Assembly: GCF_006715395.1 (NCBI RefSeq)
Contig: NZ_VFNC01000002.1
Coordinates: 620,001-684,000, forward strand
From: Streptomyces sp. SLBN-31
GTDB taxonomy: Bacteria > Actinomycetota > Actinomycetes > Streptomycetales > Streptomycetaceae
Direction: 5' to 3'
Length of the DNA: 64,000 nt
The position numbers and the translations under genes are program-made. Below are positions 39,450 through 49,358 of this stretch, piece after piece; position 1 is the first letter of the stretch, and every line of letters starts with the position of its first letter. The notes below the pieces were generated by a model that saw only the letters and a program-made list of their open reading frames with translations, did no database searches and was not told where the DNA came from.

Positions 39450-41812
39450 CGCACGAAGTCCTTCCCTTTGAGGATCATGGATGCGCCGGGTTCCACGATC
39501 ACGGTCCGGGATGCGCCGCGGTAGGCCACCGTCGTACTGCGGCCGCCCACGCTGCGGATGCGCACCTCGGTCGGCCTGCCGTCCGTCCAGCGTAGGTCGA
39601 CGACGAATCCGCCGCGCGCGGGAGCCGCGGTGAGGGAGCCGGAGGCGGCCCAGGCGTCGGGCAGGGCCGGGAGGAGCTCCAGGTGGCCCGGGCGGGAGTA
39701 CAGGAGCATCTCGGTCACGGCCGCGGGGGTGCCGAAGTTGGCGTCGATCTGGAAAATGCCGTCGCCCGGTCCGAGTTCGTAGATGTCGAAGAGGTTGGGT
39801 GCGGTGCCGTTGCCGCCGCCGGTCGACGGGCGGAGGTTGTTGACGATCAGCTCGTAGGCGTTGTCGGCGTTCTTCAGGCGGGCCCAGCACAGGCTGCGCC
39901 AGGCGTTGGCCCAGCCGAAGCTGTTCATGCCGCGCGCGGTGAGCAGGGCGGTGGCACCGTCCACGATGTCGGCCGGGGTGGAGCCGTCGGGGCGGATGCG
40001 GTCGCCTGGGAACAGGCCGACGAGCGGGGAGAGATGACGGTGGGTGGTCTCCCCGAGGTTGTCGGGGGACATCCACTCCTCCAGCCAGCCGGTCCTGGGG
40101 CTGACCTGGGGCAGGTAGAGGCGCTTGCGCAGGCCGGAGACGGTCTGCGCGTAGCCGCTGTCGCGCTTCAACGCGGCCGCGGCCACGCAGTAGTTGCCGA
40201 ACAGGGCGTGGACGAGCTCCTGGGCGTAGGTGATCCCCTTGGCGTCCAGCGGCCCCTGTTCGGGCGACCAGTCGCTGTCGGCGATGAGCACCTCCCGGGT
40301 GGTGCCGGGCAGGGTCGTCGTCAGCAGCCGCGCCTCCCAGAACTCGCAGGCGCCCTTGAGGAGCGGGTAGATCTTCTCCAGGTGGGAGCGGGAGAGGGTG
40401 TACTCGTAGTGCTCCCAGAGCGTGTTGCACAGCCAGGCGTTGCCGGCGGGGTGCCACCACCAGCCGCCTCCGCCGTAGGGGTTGGTGGAGATGGCGACGG
40501 TCCAGCCGGCGTTCTTGCCGCTGGAGTTGCGGTAGCGGTTGCGCGGGTCGTTGAACAGGCGGCGGGTCAGGTCGGTCCAGGACGGCAGCTGGGCGACGCA
40601 GTAGTCGGTGAACGCCTCGAAGCAGCCGGTCAGGCCGACGCGGTCGGCCATCCAGTAGTTCATCTGGATGTTGATGTCGGTGTGGTAGTCGCCCATCCAC
40701 GCCGGGTCGTTGCCGTCGAGCCACAGGCCCTGCAGCCCCATGGGCAGGCTGCCGCGCGATCCGGAGATCATCAGGTAGCGGCCGAAGTGCACGTAGGCGG
40801 CCTCGAGTTCTGGGTCGGGCTCGCCGTCGCGGGCGCGGGCCCGGATGCGTTCCCAGGTGTCGAGGGAGCGCTGTTCGGGGGTCGAGGTGCCCAGGGAGAG
40901 ACCGAACGCGCCGGAGGCCGCGCGGTGGTCGGCGACATGGGTGCGCAGCAGGGTGTCGGCCGAGTGGGCGGCGGCGTGGCGCACCTTGGCGATGGCCAGC
41001 TTTCGGGGATCGAGGGACGGATCGCGGTATTTCTTGGCCGCGTCGGGCGCGTAGTTCGTGCCGCCGCTGACCACGACGGTGAGGTCCTTGCAGCCGGCGA
41101 AGGAGATGTGCCCGCCGTCCACGGTGACGCGGCCCGCGGTGCCGTGGGCGGTGACGGCGGCCCCGTACTTCAGGCCGTTGGGCAGGGCCGCTCCGAAGGA
41201 GACGGCGGGGTCCTCGCCGTGTGTGCCGGACAGCGTGACGGTGCCGGTGTAGCGGCCTCCCCCGCTCTGGGTGAAGTGCAGGACGATGACGTCGTCGGGC
41301 CGGCTGGCGAAGATCTGCCGCCGGTAGGTGACGCCCGAGCGGATGTACGACGTGGTCACCACGCCCCGCTCCAGGTCGAGGGTGCGGCGGTAGCCGGAGA
41401 CGGCGCCCAGATCGTGGTCGGGGATGTCGACCGTGAGCCGGGCGAGCAGGGTGAGGGAGCCGAAGTCGTCGCGTCCGTAGGGGAACTGGCCGTCGGCGTC
41501 GAGGGTGTCGTTGAGGCCCCCGGTCCACATCGTGGCGTCGGTGAGGAGGAGGAGTTCGTGGCCGGGGTCGTTGCTCGCGAGGGCGCCGAGGCGGCCGTTG
41601 CCGACCGGGAGACCCTGTTCGATCATGGAGTTGTCGTCGGCTGGGGCCTGCCACCACAGCTCGTGGCGAGGGTCGGCGCCGTGGACGGTCTCGGTGGTGG
41701 CGGGCCGCTGGGGTGCGGCCGACGCGGTGAAGGCGGGCAGGGTGGCGAGGGCGGCGCCGGTCGCGGTGGTGAGGGCGAGCACGTCACGTCTGGGCAGCGG
41801 GGTGTTGTTCAT
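39446..41812 (-). CDS. Glycoside hydrolase family 95 (alpha-L-fucosidase-type), secreted
   Basis: A 788-residue enzyme with a twin-arginine signal (PRRDVLALTTATGAALA), so it is exported folded. The N-terminal beta domain (ELWWQAPADD, GLPVGNGRLGALA) leads into an alpha/alpha barrel with NDPAWMGDYHTDINIQMNYW and SNPYGGGGWW-type segments, all characteristic of GH95. The usual activity is 1,2-alpha-L-fucosidase or related L-galactosidase. AGGAG precedes the ATG. It follows the GH27 gene by 20 bases and overlaps the SGNH gene. Confidence 0.9.
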   Translation of the reverse strand: MNNTPLPRRDVLALTTATGAALATLPAFTASAAPQRPATTETVHGADPRHELWWQAPADDNSMIEQGLPVGNGRLGALASNDPGHELLLLTDATMWTGGLNDTLDADGQFPYGRDDFGSLTLLARLTVDIPDHDLGAVSGYRRTLDLERGVVTTSYIRSGVTYRRQIFASRPDDVIVLHFTQSGGGRYTGTVTLSGTHGEDPAVSFGAALPNGLKYGAAVTAHGTAGRVTVDGGHISFAGCKDLTVVVSGGTNYAPDAAKKYRDPSLDPRKLAIAKVRHAAAHSADTLLRTHVADHRAASGAFGLSLGTSTPEQRSLDTWERIRARARDGEPDPELEAAYVHFGRYLMISGSRGSLPMGLQGLWLDGNDPAWMGDYHTDINIQMNYWMADRVGLTGCFEAFTDYCVAQLPSWTDLTRRLFNDPRNRYRNSSGKNAGWTVAISTNPYGGGGWWWHPAGNAWLCNTLWEHYEYTLSRSHLEKIYPLLKGACEFWEARLLTTTLPGTTREVLIADSDWSPEQGPLDAKGITYAQELVHALFGNYCVAAAALKRDSGYAQTVSGLRKRLYLPQVSPRTGWLEEWMSPDNLGETTHRHLSPLVGLFPGDRIRPDGSTPADIVDGATALLTARGMNSFGWANAWRSLCWARLKNADNAYELIVNNLRPSTGGGNGTAPNLFDIYELGPGDGIFQIDANFGTPAAVTEMLLYSRPGHLELLPALPDAWAASGSLTAAPARGGFVVDLRWTDGRPTEVRIRSVGGRSTTVAYRGASRTVIVEPGASMILKGKDFVR

Positions 41813-41832
41813 GGCGGCTCCTGGTGGCTCGT

Positions 41833-43632
41833 TCAGGACGACTTGGGCACGTCGATCCGGTCGATGTCGGGCGCGTAGCCGTTGCCGCTGTCGAAGGTGA
41901 TCGTGTTGGAGCCGGCCTTGAGGGTCAGGGGCACGCTGACCGTTCCGGTCGTTCCCCAGTCGCCGGTCGAGGGGAACCTGTGGTTCGTCGCGCCGCCGCC
42001 GTTCGCGGAGACGGCCACCGAGCGGGCGTCACCGCTGACGTAGGCGATCCGCACCTGGTAGGTGCCCGCCTTGGGCACGACGACGTCGTTGACGGTGAGC
42101 TTGCCGCCCAGGTAGAGGTTGCCGACCTTCTTGCCGCCGGAGCAGGCGGAGCAGTCGGCGACGGAGGCGTTGCCGGCCAGGGTGTTTGCCGCGGCCTCGG
42201 CTTCGTAGCCGGTGTAGGCGAGCGCGGTGCCGTGCGGGGTGACGGTGAACAGACGGGAGCCGTGGGCGGGCAGGGCCTCGGTGATCCTGTCCTTGAAGCT
42301 GCCGAGGTTCTCGTGGTTCCACAGGTCGCGCACGGCCGCCTTGCCGGTGAAACCGAGGGAGGCCCAGGGGGCGGAGACTGCGGCGGGGCTGTCGGCGAGG
42401 TTGAACAGGGCGACGGTGTAGCTGCCGTCGGGGTTCTTCGCGGCCCACACCTGCTGCGGGTCGGAGGGGGTGATCGGGCGTGCGGGCGGCGTGGCGCCCT
42501 GGTTGAGCGCGATCACTTCCTTGTTGGTGAGCAGGGACAGGCCGTAGGAGTCGAGCCGTGTGAGGTCGTCGCCGGTGTAGAGGGGCGACTTGGCGATGGT
42601 CCAGAGGGTGGCGTAGCTCTGGCGCTCGGCCTTGGTCAGGCCGTCCATCGCGCCGTTGCCGACGTCGAGGGAGTCGAGGTCGTTCCAGCCGCCGGGGCCC
42701 GCGTGGCGGGTCCAGCCGGGGGCGTCGTCCCAGCGGTCGTCGACGGAGTTCTCCCAGCTGACGAGGGTGTTGCAGTAGCACTCGACGTCGGTGTCGATCC
42801 GCCAGCCGTTGGAGTACTTCTTCCAGTCGTCGGCGTGGCCGATGTCCAGCGACCAGGAGATCTCGAGGTGGATCGGGCGGCCGGTGGCGGCGATGGCCCT
42901 GTGCCAGGCGGCCACGTCGGCAACGTTGTCGTACTGGTCGCCGCTCTTTCCGGAGCCGGGCCCGACGCCGTCGAGCTTGAGGAAGTCGTAGCCCCAGCCG
43001 GCGATCAACTGGGCCTGGGAGTCTATGTACTTCTGGGTGCAGGGGCGGGAGAAGTCGAGCTTGTAGGAGCTGTCCCAGCCGTTGGTGGTGCGCAGGTCGC
43101 CGTAGACGATGTCGGCGGTGGTGCAGCCGTCGGCGTTCCGGATCGGGGTCTTGCCGTCGCCGTACGCCTCCTTCTCCAGGCCGGCGGGGAGATAGATGCC
43201 GGCCTTGAGGCCCTTGGCGTGGATGCGGTCGGCGACGGCCTTCATCCCGCTGGGGAAGCGCTTGGGGTCGGCTTTCTGGCGGCCGTACTGGTCGTACTCG
43301 GGTTTCCAGGTGTTGTCGCGCCACCAGCCGGCGTCGATGTTGACGTACTCGTAGCCGTACTTCTTGAGCTTGGCGGCCAGGGCGTCGGTCTGCTTGGTGA
43401 CGTTGGCCTCGGTGAGGTAGCTGTAGTCGCCATCCGGGTTGAGGCCGGGGTACTTGGACGACTGCATGCTCCAACTCGACCAGCCCATGTAGGGCTTGGC
43501 GGCGATCGGCGCCGGGTCGGCGGTCGCGGCGTGGGCCGCGGGGGCGACGGTGACGGCTCCCGCGGCGAGGGCCAGGACCACCGCGGCTCTCATTGCGCGT
43601 GCGGGCAGGACGGAGTACGAGGATGACCGCAT
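41833..43632 (-). CDS. Glycoside hydrolase family 27 alpha-galactosidase with CBM35-like C-terminus, secreted
   Basis: A 599-residue secreted enzyme. A signal peptide ends near APAAHA. The GH27 barrel starts MGWSSWSMQSS and includes YEYVNIDAGWW, the nucleophile segment YDFLKLDGVG and DTDVECYCN near the acid/base region. The C-terminal ~130 residues (YEAEAAANTLAGNASVADC, then GTYQVRIAYVSGDARS) form a CBM35/CBM6-like beta-sandwich for galactose- or uronate-containing glycans. GGAGG is nine bases before the ATG. The gene is 26 bases after the ROK stop and opens the sugar-hydrolase operon. Confidence 0.92.
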   Translation of the reverse strand: MRSSSYSVLPARAMRAAVVLALAAGAVTVAPAAHAATADPAPIAAKPYMGWSSWSMQSSKYPGLNPDGDYSYLTEANVTKQTDALAAKLKKYGYEYVNIDAGWWRDNTWKPEYDQYGRQKADPKRFPSGMKAVADRIHAKGLKAGIYLPAGLEKEAYGDGKTPIRNADGCTTADIVYGDLRTTNGWDSSYKLDFSRPCTQKYIDSQAQLIAGWGYDFLKLDGVGPGSGKSGDQYDNVADVAAWHRAIAATGRPIHLEISWSLDIGHADDWKKYSNGWRIDTDVECYCNTLVSWENSVDDRWDDAPGWTRHAGPGGWNDLDSLDVGNGAMDGLTKAERQSYATLWTIAKSPLYTGDDLTRLDSYGLSLLTNKEVIALNQGATPPARPITPSDPQQVWAAKNPDGSYTVALFNLADSPAAVSAPWASLGFTGKAAVRDLWNHENLGSFKDRITEALPAHGSRLFTVTPHGTALAYTGYEAEAAANTLAGNASVADCSACSGGKKVGNLYLGGKLTVNDVVVPKAGTYQVRIAYVSGDARSVAVSANGGGATNHRFPSTGDWGTTGTVSVPLTLKAGSNTITFDSGNGYAPDIDRIDVPKSS

Positions 43633-43658
43633 GGGTCGTACCTCCAGGGGGAGTCGGT

Positions 43659-44846
43659 TCAGCTGCTCGGGTGCGGGTCGTCGGGGGTGATGAAGGACTG
43701 GATCGCGGTGGCGGCGGCGCCGCGGGCCCACTCCTCGAAGGGCAGCGGGCGGGTCTTCACGTCGCATTCGGCGGCGGAGCCGAATGCGGCCGCGGTCAGG
43801 GTGTCGCGGATCTGCTCGGCGAAGAGGTCGTAGGCGGCCAGGCCCTCGCCGGAGATGATCACGCGTTCGGGGCCGAGGAGGTTGGCGACGGTGGCGATGC
43901 CGCGGCCGATGGCCTCGCCGGCCCGGGCGTACACCTCCCGTACGCCGGGGACGTCCCGGTGGGCGAGGGTCACGGCCTCGGTCGCGTCGCGGACCTCGAT
44001 GCCCGTGACCTCGCGGACCTGGCGGACGATCGCCGCCTCCCCCGCGATCGCCTCAACGCAGCCGCGGTTGCCGCAGTGGCAGGGCGGGCCCGCCGGGTCG
44101 ACGGTGACATGGCCGATCTCGCCCGCCACGCCATGGGCTCCGGCGACGACCCGGCCGTGGACGACGAGGCCGCAGCCGATCCCGGCGCCGACGGTCACCA
44201 CGGCGAAATCGGACAGGCCCACGCCGGCGCCGAACCACTGCTCGGCGACGGTGAGGGCGCGTACATCGTTGTCGACGGTGACCGGCAACCCGACCGTCAT
44301 GGCGGCGAGTTCGGCGAGGGGGACGTCGCGCCAGTTCAGGAAGGGCGAGTAGCGTACGACGCCTTCGGCGCGGTCGACGTCCCCGGAGACGGCGATTCCG
44401 AGGCCGTGGACACCGACGCCCAACTCGGCTGCCTGAGTGAGGAGTTCGCCCACCAGGTCCGCGATCCCCGCGAGGACCGGTTTGGGGGCGCGGTCGGTCA
44501 GCGGCACACGGCGGGCGCTGCGGGTGCGGCAGCACAGGTCGGTGAGGACACCGATGATCTCGTCGCCGGTCACCTTGACCCCGAGGAACAGCGCCCGCCC
44601 GCCGTCGACCCGGACGGGGTTGGCGGGCCGGCCGAGCGCCGGGCGCATCTCGTCGGCGGCGCCCTCCACCAGGTACCCGGCCTCGATCAGCGGCTTGACC
44701 GCCTTGGTGACGGCGGCCGGGGACAGCGCGGTACGGCGGGCCACCTCCAGCCGGGTGAGGGGCCCTTGGGACAGGACCGTGGTGAAGATCTGCGAGGCGG
44801 CCGGCGTGTTCGCCGGGAACGTCTCGACGCGAGGGGTCGGGCGCAT
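43659..44846 (-). CDS. ROK family transcriptional repressor
   Basis: A 395-residue regulator. The N-terminal winged helix (TRLEVARRTALSPAAVTKAV) is joined to a sugar-kinase-like ROK domain containing VDNDVRALTVAEQ, GAGIGCGLV and the zinc motif CHCGNRGC. These are xylose/NagC-type repressors that sense a sugar. The promoter carries a matched inverted repeat that this protein probably binds. The ATG at 44846 has no Shine-Dalgarno but sits 6 bases after a -10 box, so it is probably leaderless. It heads the operon with GH27, GH95 and SGNH genes. Confidence 0.92.
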   Translation of the reverse strand: MRPTPRVETFPANTPAASQIFTTVLSQGPLTRLEVARRTALSPAAVTKAVKPLIEAGYLVEGAADEMRPALGRPANPVRVDGGRALFLGVKVTGDEIIGVLTDLCCRTRSARRVPLTDRAPKPVLAGIADLVGELLTQAAELGVGVHGLGIAVSGDVDRAEGVVRYSPFLNWRDVPLAELAAMTVGLPVTVDNDVRALTVAEQWFGAGVGLSDFAVVTVGAGIGCGLVVHGRVVAGAHGVAGEIGHVTVDPAGPPCHCGNRGCVEAIAGEAAIVRQVREVTGIEVRDATEAVTLAHRDVPGVREVYARAGEAIGRGIATVANLLGPERVIISGEGLAAYDLFAEQIRDTLTAAAFGSAAECDVKTRPLPFEEWARGAAATAIQSFITPDDPHPSS

Positions 44847-44852
44847 GGCCGG

Positions 44853-44891
44853 AACCTATTCCGCTTCTTTTCCGTCGTCAATAAAAGAAGC
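44853..44891 (-). promoter_or_regulatory. Leaderless ROK promoter with operator inverted repeat
   Basis: On the minus strand: TTGACG (44876-44881 complement), a 17-bp spacer, TAGGTT (44853-44858 complement), 6 bases, then ATG. GCTTCTTTT (44863-44871) and AAAAGAAGC (44883-44891) form a 9-bp perfect inverted repeat that covers the spacer and the base just upstream of the -35 box. Binding there would block polymerase, so autorepression of the whole hydrolase operon is expected. Confidence 0.75.
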
Positions 44892-45046
44892 CGGATTGGT
44901 CTGTGAGAGGGCTGTCAGCGCCGGCCGGCGCGAGAGGAGACGGCGGGCCGGGATGGCCGACAGGGCCCACCGCCCCTCCCGCGGCGCCGAGTTCGGCGTG
45001 TCCGACGAGGTGGAGGGGCAGTGGGCGTGACGCGGGCGGTGCGACG

Positions 45047-46837
45047 TCAGTGCCGGTCGGCCGGGGTGTTGGCCGCGGTGACATTGACGGCGGCCCAGGA
45101 CTGGTCCACCGTCCGGTACTCGACGCTGTTCGCCCCGTACAGGTCCTGCGCCGCCTTCAGCGTCGCGACGCGCGCGTCGTGGAAGTCGGTCGTGGAGACC
45201 ATGTAGCGGGTCAGGGCGCGGTAGTAGATCGCCGTGGCCTTGGTGCGGCCGATGCCCTTGACCGTGGAGCCGTCGAAGGTGGGCGAGTCGTACTTGACGC
45301 CGCCGATCGTCTTCTGGCCGCTGCCCTCGGCGAGCAGGTAGTACGCGTGCGAGGAGACGCCGGAACCGGCGTGCACCTCGGCGTCGTACACCTCGGGCGC
45401 CCAGTAGTCGATGGTGCCCTCGAGTCTGTCCAGCGACGGGTGATCGAGGCGGCGCAGGAACTTCTGGGCCAGGCCCATCTTCTCGCCGATGAGGTAGTCC
45501 GGCTTGTCCGTCGCGTTGTTGGTGGCGAACTCGACGTTGGAGGCGAAGATGTCGGCGAGGGACTCGTTCAGCGAGCCGGGCTCGCCGAACTGGTTGCCCT
45601 GGGAGTCCACCCGCGTCGGCTCCAGCTTGGCGGTGGCGTCCACCACGCCGTGGGTCAGCTCGTGGCCGGTGACGTCCAGGGCGACCAGCGGCTTCTTGAA
45701 CATGTCGCCGTCGCCGTCGCCGTACAGCATGCAGCCGCAGTCGGAGTCCCAGAAGGCGTTGGCGATCTGCTTGCCCCAGTGCACCATCGCCTTGGCGGGC
45801 TTGCTGTTGTTGGCGATGCCCTTGCGACCGAAGGTCTTCTTGTAGAAGTCCAGGGTCTTGGTGATGCCGTACTGGGCGTCGGCCGCGGCGCTGTTGCGGC
45901 TCGTGGTGGCGCCGTTGCCGAAGACGTCGTTCTTGGTGGTGATCTTCGTGCCGCGGCCGAAGCTCTCCGTGTAGCTGCCCTTGGCGTCCCGGGTCTCGCT
46001 GCCGTAGCGGGTGGGGTCCTTGAGCTGGAAGGTGGTGCGGGCCGTCTGGGTCGTCTTCAGCGGAACCTTGCCGACGAACAGGGACTTGCCCGTGCCGTTC
46101 GCCGTCACCGGGTAACGGGTGGCGGCGGACGCCGATCCCGCCAGGAGGCCGGCGCTCTGCGCGCCGGCGCCGGTGACGGGCGCCGAGGTCTCGCCGCGCT
46201 CGCGCAGGGTGTCGAGCAGCTTCGGCGAGAGGAACTCGTCGTTGTCCGGCGTGTTGCTGCGTACCTTGCCGCTCACGGCGTCGATGACGACCGTGCGGGA
46301 GCCGGTGCCCTGCGTGGTGGAGCTGTCGGCCACCGGCACCCGGTAGGCGAGGGCGGAGGCTCCGTCGCGGGCGTCGACGACGAGTTCGGCCGAACCGGCG
46401 TCGCCCTTGGCGACCGACGCCGCCTTCTGCTCCGCCTCGGCGGCGGAGAGCTTCGCGCCGGTGGTCGCGGCCTTGACGGTGTGGTCGGCGGCCCGGGTCA
46501 CGCCCGCGTACGAGAGCTGCCGGGTGAGGTGGACGACGAGGTCCCCGCCCAGGACCGGCAGGCCCTGGTGCGTCCGGGTGAAGCGGACGTGCCGCGCCCC
46601 CTCGGGATCGATCATGACGTCGTGGGCCTGCAGGGCGTCCCCCCGGGAGACGCCCGTCGCCGCGGCGTGGGCGAAGGCGGCCGACCTGGCGGCCGACACG
46701 ACGGCGGCGGCCGAGGCGTCGGCGGCGGTCGCGTGGGTCCCCGTGTCCGGGCCCGCGAAAGCGGTGCCCGCAAGGCCGGTGGCGGCCGTCGTCACGACGA
46801 CGGCGACCGCCACGCTGCGTATGTGCGGTCTGCGCAC
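45047..46837 (-). CDS. Secreted M4 family (thermolysin-like) metallopeptidase
   Basis: A 596-residue secreted zinc protease. A Sec signal (HIRSVAVAVVVTTAATGLAG and following) leads to an FTP/PepSY propeptide (~40-220) and the catalytic domain with VTGHELTHGVVDAT (HEXXH) and the third ligand in NESLADIFAS. The C-terminal helical domain has the conserved GSGVSSHAYYLLAE His region. These proteases are autoprocessed and degrade extracellular protein. GTG 46837 is preferred over ATG 46879 because AGGAAGGA lies nine bases upstream and the signal peptide starts correctly there. A short palindrome lies in the leader (46892-46911). Confidence 0.92.
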   Translation of the reverse strand: MRRPHIRSVAVAVVVTTAATGLAGTAFAGPDTGTHATAADASAAAVVSAARSAAFAHAAATGVSRGDALQAHDVMIDPEGARHVRFTRTHQGLPVLGGDLVVHLTRQLSYAGVTRAADHTVKAATTGAKLSAAEAEQKAASVAKGDAGSAELVVDARDGASALAYRVPVADSSTTQGTGSRTVVIDAVSGKVRSNTPDNDEFLSPKLLDTLRERGETSAPVTGAGAQSAGLLAGSASAATRYPVTANGTGKSLFVGKVPLKTTQTARTTFQLKDPTRYGSETRDAKGSYTESFGRGTKITTKNDVFGNGATTSRNSAAADAQYGITKTLDFYKKTFGRKGIANNSKPAKAMVHWGKQIANAFWDSDCGCMLYGDGDGDMFKKPLVALDVTGHELTHGVVDATAKLEPTRVDSQGNQFGEPGSLNESLADIFASNVEFATNNATDKPDYLIGEKMGLAQKFLRRLDHPSLDRLEGTIDYWAPEVYDAEVHAGSGVSSHAYYLLAEGSGQKTIGGVKYDSPTFDGSTVKGIGRTKATAIYYRALTRYMVSTTDFHDARVATLKAAQDLYGANSVEYRTVDQSWAAVNVTAANTPADRH

Positions 46838-48296
<1,459 letters not shown>

Positions 48297-48482
48297 CCGG
48301 AACCGGCAAGGGACCGGTGGGGGCGACCGCGTACCGTGCGGCGACCGCCGCCGGGGCAGGGTCGACGGGTGGTGGCCGCACCGCCCGTTCGCCCCGGGCC
48401 GCCGCGCGTGCTTGCGCACCCGATGCAGGCACTCCGGTCCGCGATCTTGGCGGAACGGATCCCTCCGGGCCAGGATGCCCGC
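48297..48482. other. Intergenic region
   Basis: A 186-base GC-rich gap between the serine hydrolase and the AIM24 gene. The plus-strand frame stays open through part of it, but codon use is irregular and the AIM24 family N-terminus begins at 48483. I see no clear terminator or promoter. Confidence 0.4.
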
Positions 48483-49160
48483 ATGAAGGGTTCCCTCTTT
48501 TCCAGCGAGCACATGGTGCAGCCGGCCACCGCGCCCGGCATGACCGTCGAGAACGCCAAGTGCATCAAGTACGCGGTCAACGGCGAGATGCTCGCCCGCC
48601 AGGGCGCGATGATCGCCTATCGCGGCAACCTGCAGTTCGAGCGCAAGGGCCAGGGCGTCGGCGGCATGCTCAAACGCGCGATGACCGGTGAGGGGCTGCC
48701 CCTCATGGCGGTGCGCGGGCAGGGCGAGGCCTGGTTCGCGCACGAGGCGCAGAACTGCTTCATCGTGGACGTCGACCCCGGTGACGAGTTCACGGTCAAC
48801 GGCCGCAACGTGCTGTGTTTCGACGCCTCGTTGTCCTACCGGATCTCCACCGTGAAGGGCGCGGGCATCGCCGGTGGCGGACTGTTCAACAGCGTCTTCA
48901 CCGGGCAGGGCAGGCTCGGCCTGATCTGCGAGGGAAACCCGCTGGTCATCCCGGTCTCACAGCAGTACCCGGTGTTCGTCGACACCGACGCGGTCGTGGG
49001 CTGGACGGCCGGCCTGCAGACTTCGCTGCACCGCTCGCAGTCGATCGGCTCGATGCTGCGCGGCGGCTCGGGCGAGGCGGTGCAGCTGATGCTGCAGGGC
49101 GAGGGGTACGTGGTCGTACGGCCCAGCGAGGCGACTCCGCAGAAGGCGCAGCAGCACTGA
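48483..49160 (+). CDS. AIM24 family protein
   Basis: A 225-residue soluble protein of the AIM24/TerD-like beta-sandwich family: MLARQGAMIAYRGNLQFER, then GQGEAWFAHEAQNCFIVDV, then RSQSIGSMLRGGSGEAVQLM near the end. AIM24 proteins are widespread and of unclear function; some bacterial ones cluster with tellurite-resistance or stress genes. ATG 48483 is the family start, with CAGG about ten bases upstream. A perfect terminator follows. It is not obviously linked to its neighbours. Confidence 0.87.
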   Translation: MKGSLFSSEHMVQPATAPGMTVENAKCIKYAVNGEMLARQGAMIAYRGNLQFERKGQGVGGMLKRAMTGEGLPLMAVRGQGEAWFAHEAQNCFIVDVDPGDEFTVNGRNVLCFDASLSYRISTVKGAGIAGGGLFNSVFTGQGRLGLICEGNPLVIPVSQQYPVFVDTDAVVGWTAGLQTSLHRSQSIGSMLRGGSGEAVQLMLQGEGYVVVRPSEATPQKAQQH

Positions 49161-49234
49161 CGCCCCGTCGGGTGATCTACGCCTCACAGGCAACCTCCCC
49201 GGCGCACGCGACGTCTTGACCGACATCAGGTGAT

Positions 49235-49257
49235 GCCCTGGCCCCCTGGGCCAGGGC
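49235..49257 (+). terminator. Hairpin terminator after the AIM24 gene
   Basis: A perfect 10-bp stem (49235-49244 with 49248-49257) and a 3-base loop, followed by ACTTCTTC. It lies 75 bases after the AIM24 stop and just before the TACAC/GTGTA array, so it insulates the next promoter. Confidence 0.8.
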
Positions 49258-49272
49258 ACTTCTTCGACGTTC

Positions 49273-49342
49273 TATACACGCCATGTATACGCAGAGTGTA
49301 GAGACTCCATGTAGATACGGCATGTACACGCCGCGTGTATAG
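49273..49342. promoter_or_regulatory. Array of TACAC/GTGTA operator half-sites
   Basis: Within 70 bases there are TATACA-CGCCA-TGTATA, an isolated AGTGTAGA, CATGTAGA and the perfect TACACG-CCG-CGTGTA (49325-49339). The half-sites alternate in orientation at roughly 10-20 base intervals. GC content falls well below the surroundings. The array ends about 16 bases before the TPR gene start, so it overlaps that promoter. PadR- or GntR-like regulators bind similar sites; no such gene is adjacent. Confidence 0.65.
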
Positions 49343-49358
49343 CGACCGAAAGGGATGC

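Noticed and set aside
38214..41657. A single 1147-residue frame on the minus strand covering the SGNH gene and most of the GH95 gene
   Set aside because: The C-terminal third is the real SGNH protein. The rest is the frame-shifted shadow of GH95, whose own frame has the Tat signal and family motifs. A GTG with a 4-bp overlap separates the two genes.
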